Of a stretch of DNA of 64,000 bases, positions 45,530-56,305 are shown piece after piece (position 1 is the first letter of the stretch; every line of letters begins with the position of its first letter). The notes beneath the pieces were generated by a model. The model was given only the letters and a program-made list of their open reading frames with translations, ran no database searches and was not told where the DNA came from. Source of the DNA: Helianthus annuus (lineage: Eukaryota > Streptophyta > Magnoliopsida > Asterales > Asteraceae); contig NC_035433.2 in NCBI RefSeq assembly GCF_002127325.2, forward strand, positions 80,542,079 to 80,606,078. The letters run 5' to 3'. The translations under genes were made by a program, and so were the position numbers.

Positions 45530-46140
45530 TTGATATCTTCATACTTCGAAGGATATCTTCATACTTCGAAGGATCAGTTATCTGTTCGAAAGGTCATTTC
45601 ACATCATTGAAGGATCAGGTTACTGTTTGAAAGGTCAATTGAGCTATCTTCGAAGGATCACCTTTAACCCCAAATGCATCGAAGGGTCACATCTCAAAAT
45701 CTGTGAAAGATCATTTCCCTTTGTCGAAGGGTCAAGCTGAAGGATCTTTTATCTTGTCGAAGGATCTGATACAAACAGTTTCGAAAGATCAAATGAGCAT
45801 ACGAAGGATCAGATCTTCACTTCGATAGATCAATTTTCTCAAATAATTTCGAAAGATCAACCCCTCACAAATCTCGAAAGATTAATCTCCACAAACCTCG
45901 AAGGATCACCTGCATTCCTAAACAACTTTGAAAGATCAGATCAGCTTTGTCTTGTTTCGAAGGGTTATCTGTTCTTGACCCAAGTAAATCGAAAGATCAT
46001 CATCTTCGAAAGATCAGACAGAAATGGCTTCGAAAGGTCATTTGTTTTCGAATGATATCTGGTTCGATAGATTGAACAGATTATGAAAGATGGTTGTTCG
46101 AAGGATTCAGTTGAATCGAATGATCAGTTGTTCAATGACC
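45530..46140 (+). repeat. CGAAAGATCA/CGAAGGATCA array in element I leader
   Basis: Around thirty copies of TCGAAGGATCA, TCGAAAGATCA and variants, mostly in direct orientation, fill the first part of the internal domain, where element A has its own array before gag. Confidence 0.8.
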
Positions 46141-47307
46141 AGTTGTTCGAAGGTTTCAGTTGAAAAGAGAAGAGACAAAATGATGATGTTTGTCGGCTGA
46201 GTTCCAGGAGAGAGAACGAAAGGGATGATGGCTGGTGAAGTTTTGAAAGTAGGGTTGTTGACTTTTGAGGAGAGAGATTGTGAAAGGGAATGATGTTGGC
46301 GGCTGTGAAAGAGGGAATATGTCGACATAATTATTTGTTGGCAGCTAGGGTTTCCTTTGGGTCAATTGGGGGTTTGATAAATGCTCACTTGGGCCAGGCA
46401 ACAATTTAACCAATTTTTTTTTGGGCCGTGACATTTATTAATTAATTTGGGTTGATACCAATGAGGATGATCTGATCTATTTATTTTCGAAGGGAAATAA
46501 ATATTATTGATTTTGAATTCAACTTTGAATTTTAAATCAATAATCCAATGTTTTGGCATTGGGATTATGGACCAAATTTTTAGATGAGACATGAAGTGGG
46601 GTCGGGTGTTTGGTGAAGTTGATCTGAATCGCGCTCCTAATATCAAGGTCAAAATCCGTATGGGTTTTGGGAGCGCGCGGGATGATGCAGCATGATGAAA
46701 ACAATAGATGATGAAAACTTGATGTTTGAAAAATTGTGGGGTAGTCACGGTTACCGATGAAATGGCAAAAATGGTAACGCGACTATTATGGGCCAAAAAC
46801 AACACGGTATGTTCGCTTCCGCTCGTCATTCAATGAAGATTGACGACAGTTCCGCTCAGTGGAGGGAATTGGTGAACATTTGACGACAGTTTCTTTGAAG
46901 TGGAAAGAATCTGTTAAGGTTTAGAGATTTTACCAAAGAAATGGGGGGATAAAAATTTTTCATATGTTGAATTTCTTCGGTAAATTTCTAAACGCAATCA
47001 TAGGTATGCTTAAAGATCAAGACTTGATGCAGTTGTTATAGAATGGAACCCTTATCAAATGCCGGTTGGAGTATTGGAAGATCAGCGGAAGATCGGTCAA
47101 TTGAGCCTTTTGAGGAAATTGCACAACACTCGACTTGGATACGCGTACTTTGAGGGGGAAGTTTTATACAATGAGCATCAAGATACTACTTACCTGGATC
47201 ATCGGTCAAGGGGGAATTTGTTTACTCAGAGAAGATGATTACTTGACTGAAGATCGATGATTGCAGTTGCATTTTCAGCATTCGACAGCAACGGACAAGG
47301 GGGAATT
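46141..47307 (+). other. Element I internal non-coding remainder
   Basis: No coding frame with recognisable domains. Extra purine tracts GAGGGGGAAG near 47153 and CAAGGGGGAATTTG near 47213 and 47297 resemble the polypurine ladder of the gag-bearing elements. Confidence 0.6.
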
Positions 47308-47967
47308 TGTTGATGCAGATTTTGTGTCTGATGCTTGTCGAATAGATTAGTTATTATTTTAAGCTGAATTTGTAATAGTTAGTGAAACGGTCTATCGAAC
47401 GTGTATAGACCCGCTCGTTTGAAGTGGTCAAACGAGAGGGTTATTCGTTTGACCGTGTGTGGTTGCAAGACAAATTATGGTTGTTTAATGTTGGTGTCGA
47501 AGGATAAGGCATCGAAGGATTGTGTATCCTTCGATGAGCTCGAAAGATATCCATCGAAGGTTGAAGATGGACCTCGAAGGATATGGCATCCTTCGAGGTA
47601 TGTGTGTATCTTTCGAAAGCTGGATGATCGACAGATGATCTATCGACCAGTCAGTTTAATCCTTCGACCGTGCAACCTGTGTTTGGTATAAATACCAACA
47701 CCTTGTCATTTGCAACACAAGAGTGAGAGCACAAGTGTGTGCAAGAGAGTGATAGGAGGTTTGAGACCTCACCGGGAGAAATCACCACTTGGTTTCTCCC
47801 CGGATGTATACTTCTTTGGTATTAGTTCGGTTTCCATGTAATCGGGCCGACTTGTAATGTTTACTACCGGATTAATGCAAAGTTTGTTTGTTTATCCTCT
47901 CTTATCTCTTCCATCTTTGAACATGAACATGAAAATCACGGAATCGATCCCGAAACCGGGACCTACA
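47308..47967 (+). repeat. Element I 3' LTR (660 bp)
   Basis: Follows CAAGGGGGAATT, ends ACCTACA and is followed by CCACT. About four substitutions relative to the 5' copy. Confidence 0.92.
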
Positions 47968-47981
47968 CCACTATGTACATA

Positions 47982-48733
47982 TTATGTTATATATAAAAGT
48001 TTGAAAAAATAAATTATTATAATAGAATAAATTATGATTTTGGCCCCTGTGATTATATCACTTTTACCCTTTTAGCTCAAAAAATTTTTTTATCATCTGA
48101 GCCGCTAACTCGTTCGTTCTGTCTTGTTTGCTGCTGTTGGTACAGCTGGCCAACACTGCACAACATGTCGTAGTCTGGTAAGCTTTATTATCAACTACAT
48201 GAAGCATATAAACTCACTTGACCGATCTACACTCTGAACGCATATAAACCCGCTTGACCGATCTAAACTCGATGTTCGTTCTGTCTTGTTTGCTGTTGTT
48301 GGTACAGCTGGTCAGCGCTGCACAACATGTCGTATATTGGTAAGCTTTATTATCAACTACAACAAGAAGTTACAGCCATATATGAGGTTATATGCACTGA
48401 TAATACACTCTGAACGCTTTCAACCCGCTTGACCGATCTGACTTGTTCTCTTTTTACCTTATTTTTCTTGTTAAAATACAAGCCCAACCATAAAAGGGTG
48501 GGGGCGTGTAATAACCGTGTAATAACCTGTTAAAAAAGGGGCAAATTAAATAAATTAAAAGAATGACAAAATTACCCCTCTATCAACTTAATATTGTTAG
48601 AGTATTAGTCATTTTGGATAGATTTAGCAACTTTTTTGAAACCTCAGTGGTTCATATATATGAGAAAAACACATTTTTTGGATGAATCTACCAAATGTGA
48701 ACAAATGTCAGGGACGATTTTAGCAATTTACTC
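47982..48733. repeat. Possible MITE with a 162-bp tandem duplication
   Basis: The left AGAATAAATTATGATTTTGG and the right CGATTTTAGCAATTTACTCT look like imperfect inverted ends, but no clear duplication flanks them. Inside, a 162-bp unit starting GTTCGTTCTGTCTTG occurs at 48112-48273 and again, diverged, from 48274. Confidence 0.45.
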
Positions 48734-49320
48734 TATTTAGTCGAAGTCGTCTGTAACGAGCGTAGGTCCGTAAGGCGCGTCGAATCCGTAACTAGTCGGA
48801 GATATATAATATTTTTATTATTTAGTCGAAGTTGTACGTAACGCGCGTAGGTCCGTAACGAGCATCGAAACGTAACTAGTCGTAAATATATAATATTTTT
48901 ATTATTTAGTAGATGTCGTCCGTAACGAGCCTAGGTCCGTAACGCTCGTCGAATCCGTAAGCGCCGTAATTATATGATATTTTCATATTATCATTCGAGT
49001 CGTCAGTAATGATCGTATATTCGTAACCAGCGTCGAAACATAACTAGTCGTAAATATATAATATTTTTTATTTAGTCGAGGTCGTCCGTAACGAGCGTAG
49101 GTCCGTAACGCGCGTCGAATCCGTAACTAGCCAGTCGTAAATATATAATATTTTTATTATTTAGTCGAAGTCGTGTCCGTAACGCGCGTCGAGTCCGTAA
49201 CGAGCCGTAATTATATAATATTTTTATTTTTTGGTCGAAGTCGTCCGTTACGCTAGTAGGACCGTAATGAGCGTCGAAACGTTACTAGTCGTAACGAACC
49301 GTAATTATATAATATTTTTA
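48734..49320 (+). repeat. CCGTAACG minisatellite, block 1
   Basis: About seven diverged tandem copies of a 75-90 bp unit: TTTAGTCGAAGTCGTCCGTAACG, GCGTAGGTCCGTAACGAGC, GTCGAAACGTAACTAGTCG, then ATATATAATATTTTTATTA. Each unit has a CpG-rich half and an A/T-only half. Confidence 0.8.
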
Positions 49321-49808
49321 TAACAAATTTTTAATTATTTGTGTTATTATTAAATGTTTAAGGTTTTATTATAGAAAGGAAATGAAATATAAAAATTATA
49401 AAATGTTAATTATGTAAGTTATAATTGAAAAGGAATTGAACTAAAAATAAAACACAAAAACTAGATTTGCCCAGATTCGAACCGGCAACTTCGGTGTCAT
49501 GTGCACACAGTCCTACCGCTGGGCTATGTGTCTAACTCACATTTAGACTGCTTTTTAATTAAGTTATGCAATTGTTGTGCTGTTTCATATAGTTGTTTAT
49601 AACAAAAAAAGGGTATGCACAGCTACAACCCTTCACCACTGGTCCGCTAATGTTTTTTGGTGTTAGACTGTATCTCTTATTAAACTTATACATACACTAT
49701 GGTTTTCATATATTGGGTTTTAAAAGGAAAAACAGAAGTGCAGCGAAAACACGGGAGGCGGGGTCGAACCCGTGACCTCTGTTCCACTCACCAGCACCCT
49801 CAACCACT
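49321..49808. repeat. Spacer inside the minisatellite with two tRNA-like sequences
   Basis: On the minus strand, 49535-49465 reads AGCCCAGCGGTAGG (A-box-like) and later GGTTCGAATCT (B-box-like). The stretch 49815-49740 reads TAGTGGTTGAGGGTGC and GGGTTCGACCCC. Neither gives a convincing complete tRNA cloverleaf, so they are probably tRNA-derived repeats. Confidence 0.45.
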
Positions 49809-50180
49809 ATATAATACTTTTATTTTTTTAGTCGAAATCTTCGTTATCGCGCACAGGTCCGTAACGAGTGTCAAAACGTAACTACTCGTAAATATATAAT
49901 ATTTTTCTTATTTAATCGAAGTCAACCGTAACGAGTGTAGGTCCGTAACGCGCGTCGAATCTGTAACTAGTCGTAAATATATTATATTTTTATTATTTAG
50001 TCGAAGTCGTCCGTAACGCGCGTCGAGACCGTAACGAGCGGTAATTATATAATAATTTTTAGTCGAAGTCGTTCGTAATGCGCGTCGAATCGTAACTAGT
50101 TGGAGATATATAATATTTTCATTATTTAATCGAAGTCGTCCGTAACGCGCGTAGGTCCGTAACGATCTTCGAAACGTAAT
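49809..50180 (+). repeat. CCGTAACG minisatellite, block 2
   Basis: About four more copies of the unit of block 1, ending where the CACTA subterminal region begins. Confidence 0.75.
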
Positions 50181-50611
50181 TATTTACTTACTTTATAGGT
50201 ATGTAATATCTACACATATTGTACATTTTTAATCATGTGTAGGTATTCAATTTGCCTCGTCATTTTCAAAAAACAAAAAGTATACATTAACTTAGTTTAT
50301 CTACATACTTTTTGTTTAAATTCTTATGTGTTGGTAAACATAATCATTTACCTACATATATATTAGTTTTTTTACATATGTGTAGATAATTTATCTACAC
50401 ATGACGAAAATTTGCTACATGTGTAGGCAATTTTGGGGGGCAAATTTTCCCACCAACACCAAGTGTGGCTAAAATGTGTTACCAACACATATTAAGTGTT
50501 AATCATTATGAAAATATATCATCAACTATTACTTACACATATAAAAACATGTGTTGGTAAATACCCACACATTTACATGTGTAGGTAAATCATATGTGGG
50601 TAAACACCCCA
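50181..50611. repeat. Right subterminal repeats of the CACTA-type insertion
   Basis: Many copies of TGTGTAGGTAAA, ACACATGTGTTGGTAAA and their complements, clustered next to the terminal repeat. Such arrays are the usual transposase-binding regions of CACTA elements. Confidence 0.65.
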
Positions 50612-50624
50612 ATTTCTTGTAATG

Positions 50625-51543
50625 AATTTATGTCCGTTTGTTTTCTTGAAACCACTTTTGTTAGCACGGTTTCATCTTTTTTTAATTTTTCAATCACCGA
50701 ATTAAACTCCTTTTCATGGTTTTCATAAAACATATTGGCTTTTGTGCACTTAGAAATATCCACGATCAACTTTTGGTTGTGGATAAATGTCACATCATAC
50801 TTGTTTTGCAAAGCCTCATGTTTGCTTTGCAAATCGCACCACTTATCGTCCAGAGAAACATGTTTGTTTTGCAAGTCAAACAATTTAGCATTTAAAGCAT
50901 CATGTTTGCTTTGCAACTCAGACATATTAGCATCTAAATCAGCACATTTAACATTTAAGATAGCACAATTATCACAGTTAACAACAGTTGGTTCATCGAC
51001 ACATACCTGATTGGAATCACTCTCAGATGTTGACTCATTTGCCTCATAATCAACAACCACCCTTGTTGATTCACATTCAGATCCATCCTCGCTGGAACTT
51101 GAACTTGAAGTTGAAATATCTTCAACTGAAATTGAAACGTCTTCATCTGAACTACTGTCATGTTCAGAACTGTCATTATTTCCCGAGGATTCACCATCGC
51201 TGGCATCTTTGACAATTTTAGCATACAACGCCGTTTTTGTTTGACTACAGTTCCTTGGATCAAGAGATGATGGTGCTATAGTAGAACGATGGTGCTGTGA
51301 AGCAACTGGTGGTAATGGATTTCCATACAAGTCTGTGGTTGGAGCTGGCTTTACACGAACTTGTATCAGATTGCCATATAAATCTGTTGTCATTTTCGGT
51401 TCACTATGCTTTTGATTAGTAACCGATGCCCATTGTTCTGCCGTAATCTGAGGTGGTGTGGGAGATTCAGCCCATGATGGTGATAAACGCGTGTTTATAT
51501 ACTTGCTCTCTGCAGTTGACGGAGTACCCCGAGCCAGATTCAT
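50625..51543 (-). pseudogene. gag: Gag, N-terminal portion with capsid deletion (element B)
   Basis: Starts MNLARGTPSTAES, like the start of A and G Gag. At about residue 50 it jumps to the TTDLYGN linker motif, losing the whole capsid-like domain. It also lacks the first zinc knuckle. The acidic region and coiled coil (KHDALNAKLFDLQNKH) remain. The frame runs into the CACTA terminus after the AAT duplication (50625-50627); downstream codons to 50590 are transposon sequence. The remainder of the gene is at 22688-24099. Confidence 0.82.
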
Positions 51544-51613
51544 TTTGAGTGTATAATGACGAATACCGGATTAAATCACACAAATTAAACAGTTAAAAAT
51601 GTTTTACAAGTCT
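51544..51613 (-). other. End of element B leader, with AGTCT duplication
   Basis: 70 bp preceding the B gag start. It aligns with the last part of the leader of G and continues at 63600 once the inserted composite is skipped. AGTCT at 51609-51613 is one copy of the target duplication. Confidence 0.75.
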
Positions 51614-52333
51614 TGTAGGTCCTGAAATCGGAGGATCGATAACACAACCTAATCCTTGTTTATAGCAAACAAAGTTACGTGTGCGGAATCCACGTAACTA
51701 AGCCAAATCAAACATGTAAGAAAGTAACGAGACGGTTTAACCAACGAAACACAATCAATTGATTAAACGGGATGAGAATCACAACTGATACAAACACAAT
51801 TTTGACAGAGTGACACTAAGGGTATGCTTTCATCTCTGAACTCTAAACGAAACAGAATGTGTCTATATATAGCAGCCTGGCCAGGGATTCGACGAAACCA
51901 AACTTGGGTCGACGAAACAGATCTGGGCCAATACACTGGGCCATGAGAAGCCCATCAGACGACGGAACAAGTCCGTTTCATCGCTGATCATGACGAAACA
52001 GAAAGGTATGATCACAAGCCTGTTTCGTCGATAAGTGTTCGACGAAACACTTGTGTTTCGTCGAAGGCTGCATTTTGTGACATGTTTGCTGCAAACAGAC
52101 AGTTGCAGCAAACCACAAACAAACACAAAACATAAAGACAGAAATACCCTTATATGCAACATGCATTGTTTATATAGCATTACATACCAAAAGGAGACAA
52201 ACAAGTCGGACACAAGCGGATAGGAGGATATCCGACTTGGTCGACGACAAATACAGACTCGATAAATGATTAAAGACCGTACAAAATACATCGTAATTAC
52301 AAGACTAGTGACAGACACAAAAGTGCATCAACA
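51614..52333 (-). repeat. Left LTR of the composite, D type (720 bp)
   Basis: Plus-strand start TGTAGGTCCTG, end GCATCAACA followed by AACTCCCCCTTGT (polypurine complement, 52334-52346), so on the minus strand it is a 3' LTR. TATA complement CTATATATAG at 51863-51872. A 13-bp perfect inverted repeat with arms TTCGACGAAACAC lies at 52038-52065. Confidence 0.85.
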
Positions 52334-52381
52334 AACTCCCCCTTGTCTGTTACTCGTCTTCGGTCTTCAAATCTTCTTTCT

Positions 52382-55300
52382 TCAGTGTCGTTCGGACCAC
52401 GAACTGCCCGCATGTATTCCCCGGTAGTAGCAGAAACAAGCGACGCGCTGAAATTTCAACGCCTGATGCGCGTCCTTGTTTTCATAGAAAATGTCATGCC
52501 GGTATAACTTGTTAATGTCGGATGCGGACATGTTAACGATCCACATTGGATCCAACATCCTGAAATTTTCACGATTGCCATTAAAAACGATCACTGCCTC
52601 GTGTGTATCGCAGTCATAACACCACAACCTCATTTCTCCAAGAAAGTCTTGCTTCATCGGTATCAAGGGTATCTTATCCACCACTTTCGTTGGCTCTTAA
52701 ACAAGCTTGTATCTGCCAGTGTTGGTTGCCGGATCAAGAGTAAACTTGATTTGTTGATAGATAGGGAACTGAGGTTTGTACGACTTGTCTTTCCGGCCAG
52801 ACTTCTTGTTCAACTTTATCAGTCGCTCGAATAAAGTTGCACCATCATATTTTGAGCGATTAATGAGCTCAATCTTTGTCAATGCTGCCACATCATAAAA
52901 GAACAAAGATAGAATGCTCAGCAACGACCGAAAGTACTGAATACCGAACTCCCGTTTGATGGCGACGCAATGTATTTCTTTGACGAACATCCAACAGAGA
53001 ATTCGCCCGCTTGGCTTCGCTTTCTCTAACCTTAAGAAATCAACTTGAGCGACATCTGACACTGGCTTGGAAACCTTTGATAAGAACTGTTGTCGCCACG
53101 CGGAGAACGCATCTGTGGCATTTTCAGATGTATCTCGGTTCTTTAAATGCTCATCAATGACTTCTACATTTTCCTTTAGCCATTCTTCATCGAAAGCATC
53201 GAATTCAGTTCCGTCTTGTCGAACATATGAAGGCTTCTTCTCATTTCCCTCAAATACAATTTCTTCGATCTCGTCAACATTAGTTGTTTCAGGCTCACTC
53301 GGCATGTTATCAATCTCAGCGACATCAATATCTCTCATTGCGTTTAGAGTAATCAATTGCTGATTTGAGAGATCCTCGATAATTTCACCTTCTTTAAGTA
53401 ATTCCCCAGTGATTGGATGAATAACCTACAATGCAAGATCAGCACTGCTAGGAACAGAAGATGTAACTTCAATCTGTTGTATTTCTTCAACTGTTCCAGA
53501 AGAAGTTCCTTGAGTAGATTCGATTGCTGGCGGCTGAACAACAATGATTGCAGAAGATGTAGCGGCTGTCGGCTGTTGTGATGTAGTAGAAGGATCAGGA
53601 TTCCCTTGATCTTCAGGATCATCATCCCTTTTCTTCATAATTTCTTGTTGCTTACATCGATCATCCCACAGAGTAGCAACCCGACCTCGAAGAAACTCAT
53701 AGCCAGCAGTTATCTTCCTAACTCCCTCAGCTATTGTTGTATTTCGTGAATCGTACCATTCTTTCATGAAGTCACATCTTCCTTTAAAATCCTCAGCCAA
53801 CTTCTGAAGTATAGAGCTGCTTCTCTGTCTCTCTTCGTCTGCTGCTTTCAAACGTACATTCTCAGCTTTAAGTTGTTCCATAGTGGACTTCAACTTATTT
53901 ATTTCCACGAGTTGAGCAATTTGATCATTGTTGGTGATCCTGATGAAATCATTTTGTCTTTGAATATGATTTGTAGCAGCTTCAAGTTGAGAGTATAAGA
54001 AGTTGTTCTTTTCGTCTTGAGACATTTCAGAAAATCTCCTTTGACGGTCAGCACTAGGCTAAGAAGTGGTTGCTCTAATTGCAGAAGCCATTGATCTTTG
54101 AGGAGCAACTTGAGGAATTACCGTTGGAGTTTCAGTAGCTGAAGATACCATAGGAGCTTCTTGAACTGGCTCTTGAGGAGCAGATTGCTGAGCAGAGGTA
54201 TGCAAGTATTTTCTAGCTTTCTTCTTCTTCTGATGTTCAACAGCTTTCTCAGTTTTCCTTTTCTTTGAATGTTTCGCTTCAGAGTATCTGAAGGAACGTA
54301 TTCTGGATCATCTTCCTGTCTAATCTTCCTGTATCTTTTGACACCACGTTCTTCAAGATACATTTCGTATCCAGGCTCGATTAGATGATCACTTGAATCA
54401 GAATCAGACTCGTCATCGCCACCTGCTGATGTATCACCAGCTGATGTACCACCTGCTGATGTACCGCTAGTTGTACCAACACTAGACGCACCAACGGCAC
54501 CTGTATCGCCACCATCATCACCTTCGTCATTACTATCACTCTCCGACATATAACTGGATCTGGACCAAACTTTTCAATCATTTTTCTTTTCAACTCCGGC
54601 TCTTCGTCATTGGATTGGCTGTCATTGTGACGCTATTTATTATCTTCAGGGGCAACGTAATCAGGATTTCCTAGTGCACCAAACAACTTCCTTGGAGGAT
54701 CACTTTCTTTGTATCTTTTGGCTGCAAGGTTCTTGATTATCCTCAATGAATTGAAGTTCATTGCTTCTATCTTCAGAATGTCATTGTCGGCTTTAGGAAG
54801 ATCAGGATGTTGAACATTCATGATCATTTGAAGAAACCGCGGGTACATCCAGAACTTGTTCCCGGTTATTCTACTTCCAGTCCTCGTCATGTTTTCCTTC
54901 ATATTGGCGAAGATGTACTTTGAGATGCTAAACGGTTTGTTCAGCACCAACGCCACTATGCAACCAACTAGATCATTGCCAGCCATATCCGGCACGTCTA
55001 TTGCTAAGACACTGAATGAGAACATGTAGCAGAAACTTGTAGCGTAACGGCAGATCACCCTTGTTGATTTGAGTGCTGAAGATGTCTCCCCTACACTTAA
55101 TACGTAACAAGCAGCCTCGTGTGCACATGATAGGAATAGAATCTGGAGCGACCGGATGGTCTTGTAGTTGTAGCACTTCGTTCAGGATATCCGGAGAGAC
55201 TATGACATCCAAATTGTTCACACGGCCCCTAATAACATCCTTAGCATCCACTTGCACAACACTTGCGGAATCCCAGAAAGCTTTGATAAGAGATTTGCAA

Positions 55301-55494
55301 ACCGGCGTCGAGAAAGTAACGGCATAATTAATCCGCGACTCCCTTATCCATTTAGTGATACCTTTCAGCTCAGCGAGCTTTTCTTCCGGATCTAGATAAG
55401 CAATTTGATTATGACGTTTCTCAGACATAATCTCCTCTTCCGACTTGTTCTCTTTCTTTGTTGCGGGTTTCCGTTGGCCATCTTTCGGTGCCAT
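52382..55494 (-). pseudogene. Broken ORF of about 1000 codons carried by element D
   Basis: Start MAPKDG at 55494. Open pieces in order: 55494-54973, 55058-54633 (frameshift at the overlap near 54985), 54593-54118 (two frames), 54025-53426, about 53425-52697, 52684-52382. The first two pieces resemble a hypothetical protein family I associate with retroelements of Tanacetum, Artemisia and relatives (motifs FWDSASV, KFWMYPRFLQMI). The middle is Ser/Thr/Asp-rich and charged. The 54025 piece has a long helical, probably coiled-coil stretch. No Gag knuckle, RT or integrase motif is visible and no function is known to me. At least four frame breaks were seen. Confidence 0.6.
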
Positions 55495-55654
55495 CTGTAT
55501 ATGAAAAACGTCCACAATAAGTCACTATGCCATAATAAGTGTATTAGAATCACACACAAGCATGTTTGATCACCACATGAACATTAAACACAAAGTTACA
55601 CACGTTCAACTACATGACATCATCATCATGATGTCATGGTGATGTGGCGCCTAT
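55495..55654 (-). other. Short leader upstream of the D ORF
   Basis: 160 bp between the middle LTR and the D start codon. No initiator-Met PBS follows the LTR here; the sequence adjoining it is ATAGGCGCCACATCA on the minus strand. It includes GACATCATCATCATGATGTC, similar to the palindrome inside the LTRs. Confidence 0.5.
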
Positions 55655-56305
55655 TGTAGGTCCCGTTTTTCCGGTGGATCGATAACGAAAACCTATCCTT
55701 GTTTATCACAAACACGGTAACGGGTGCGGAATCCCCGTGACGGTGCAAACATAACAAAGTGTAAAATAAGAACACTCGTAACCAAAAGATTCAATATGTA
55801 TTGATTAGTGTTGAGAACGATACAAACATATTCAAACAATGTTTACTGACTGTCTCATAGCTCTCGTCTCCTCCAAGTTTCACACAGAAACTATGAGATG
55901 CTATTTATACAAGACACAGACACAAACTTGACGAAACAGAAAAGGACTCGGCAAAACACCTTTGGCCAAACATTGGGCCTGAAGAAGCCCAACAGGCGAC
56001 GAAACAGGGGCAACCATTAACAAAGTGACGAAACACATTGTGTTTCGTCATTTGATTTCACAATTTTCCAAAGTCAACAAATTCTAGAACTATTACATCA
56101 TCATGACATCACAAAGATGATGTCATGGTGATGTGTCACCTGGTCTTGGTTCGCGGCGCTCCGTGCTTTGCGTGTCGAACTCTGGGGCGCACGACGGAGG
56201 AATGTTGTGACGTCGGGCTTGAGCCGGACCTAACCGAGTCGAAACCAAGTCGAACCAAGCCGAGTCGAACCGAGCCGAGTCGCGTCCACACAAAGTGTAT
56301 CAACA
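55655..56305 (-). repeat. Middle LTR of the composite (3' LTR of C, 651 bp)
   Basis: Plus-strand start TGTAGGTCCCG, end GTATCAACA, then the polypurine complement AACTCCCCCTTGG (56306-56318). About 20 differences from the right LTR. TATA complement CTATTTATA at 55901-55909. Hairpin 56026-56050 with arms TGACGAAACAC. Confidence 0.88.

Larger units (their letters stand above)
44591..47967 (+). mobile_element. Element I: non-coding LTR element of copia type
   Basis: 3.38 kb with two 660-bp LTRs (44591-45250 and 47308-47967), duplication CCACT at 44586-44590 and 47968-47972, a TGGTATCAGAGC PBS at 45253-45264, and a polypurine tract CAAGGGGGAATT before the 3' LTR. The 2.06 kb between has no gag or pol. 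About four LTR differences were seen. It must use proteins of another element. Its repeat core (CGAAGGAT) is that of A. Confidence 0.92.
24100..50624. mobile_element. CACTA-type insertion with heavily nested interior (26.5 kb)
   Basis: The left terminus CACTACAAGAAAT is at 24100-24112 and the right terminus ATTTCTTGTAATG at 50612-50624. The latter is its inverted copy with one change, so the right end reads CATTA instead of CACTA. The 3-bp duplication AAT lies at 24097-24099 and 50625-50627, and the interrupted gag frame resumes across it. Subterminal TGTGTAGGTAAA-like repeats fill 50200-50611. The left subterminal region is only about 45 bp long before G sequence begins. No transposase was found, so it is non-autonomous or gutted. 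Confidence 0.8.

Noticed and set aside
46362..46829. A 155-codon minus-strand ORF in element I
   Set aside because: Antisense to the element, no domain, and no similar frame in other elements here.
49465..49535. A functional tRNA gene on the minus strand
   Set aside because: Only A- and B-box-like motifs are present; I could not form a full cloverleaf with an acceptor stem.
51614..52333. D-type LTR as the 5' LTR of the B gag at 50625-51543
   Set aside because: No PBS follows it, and the B leader continues at 63600 with a perfect AGTCT duplication, so it belongs to the inserted composite.
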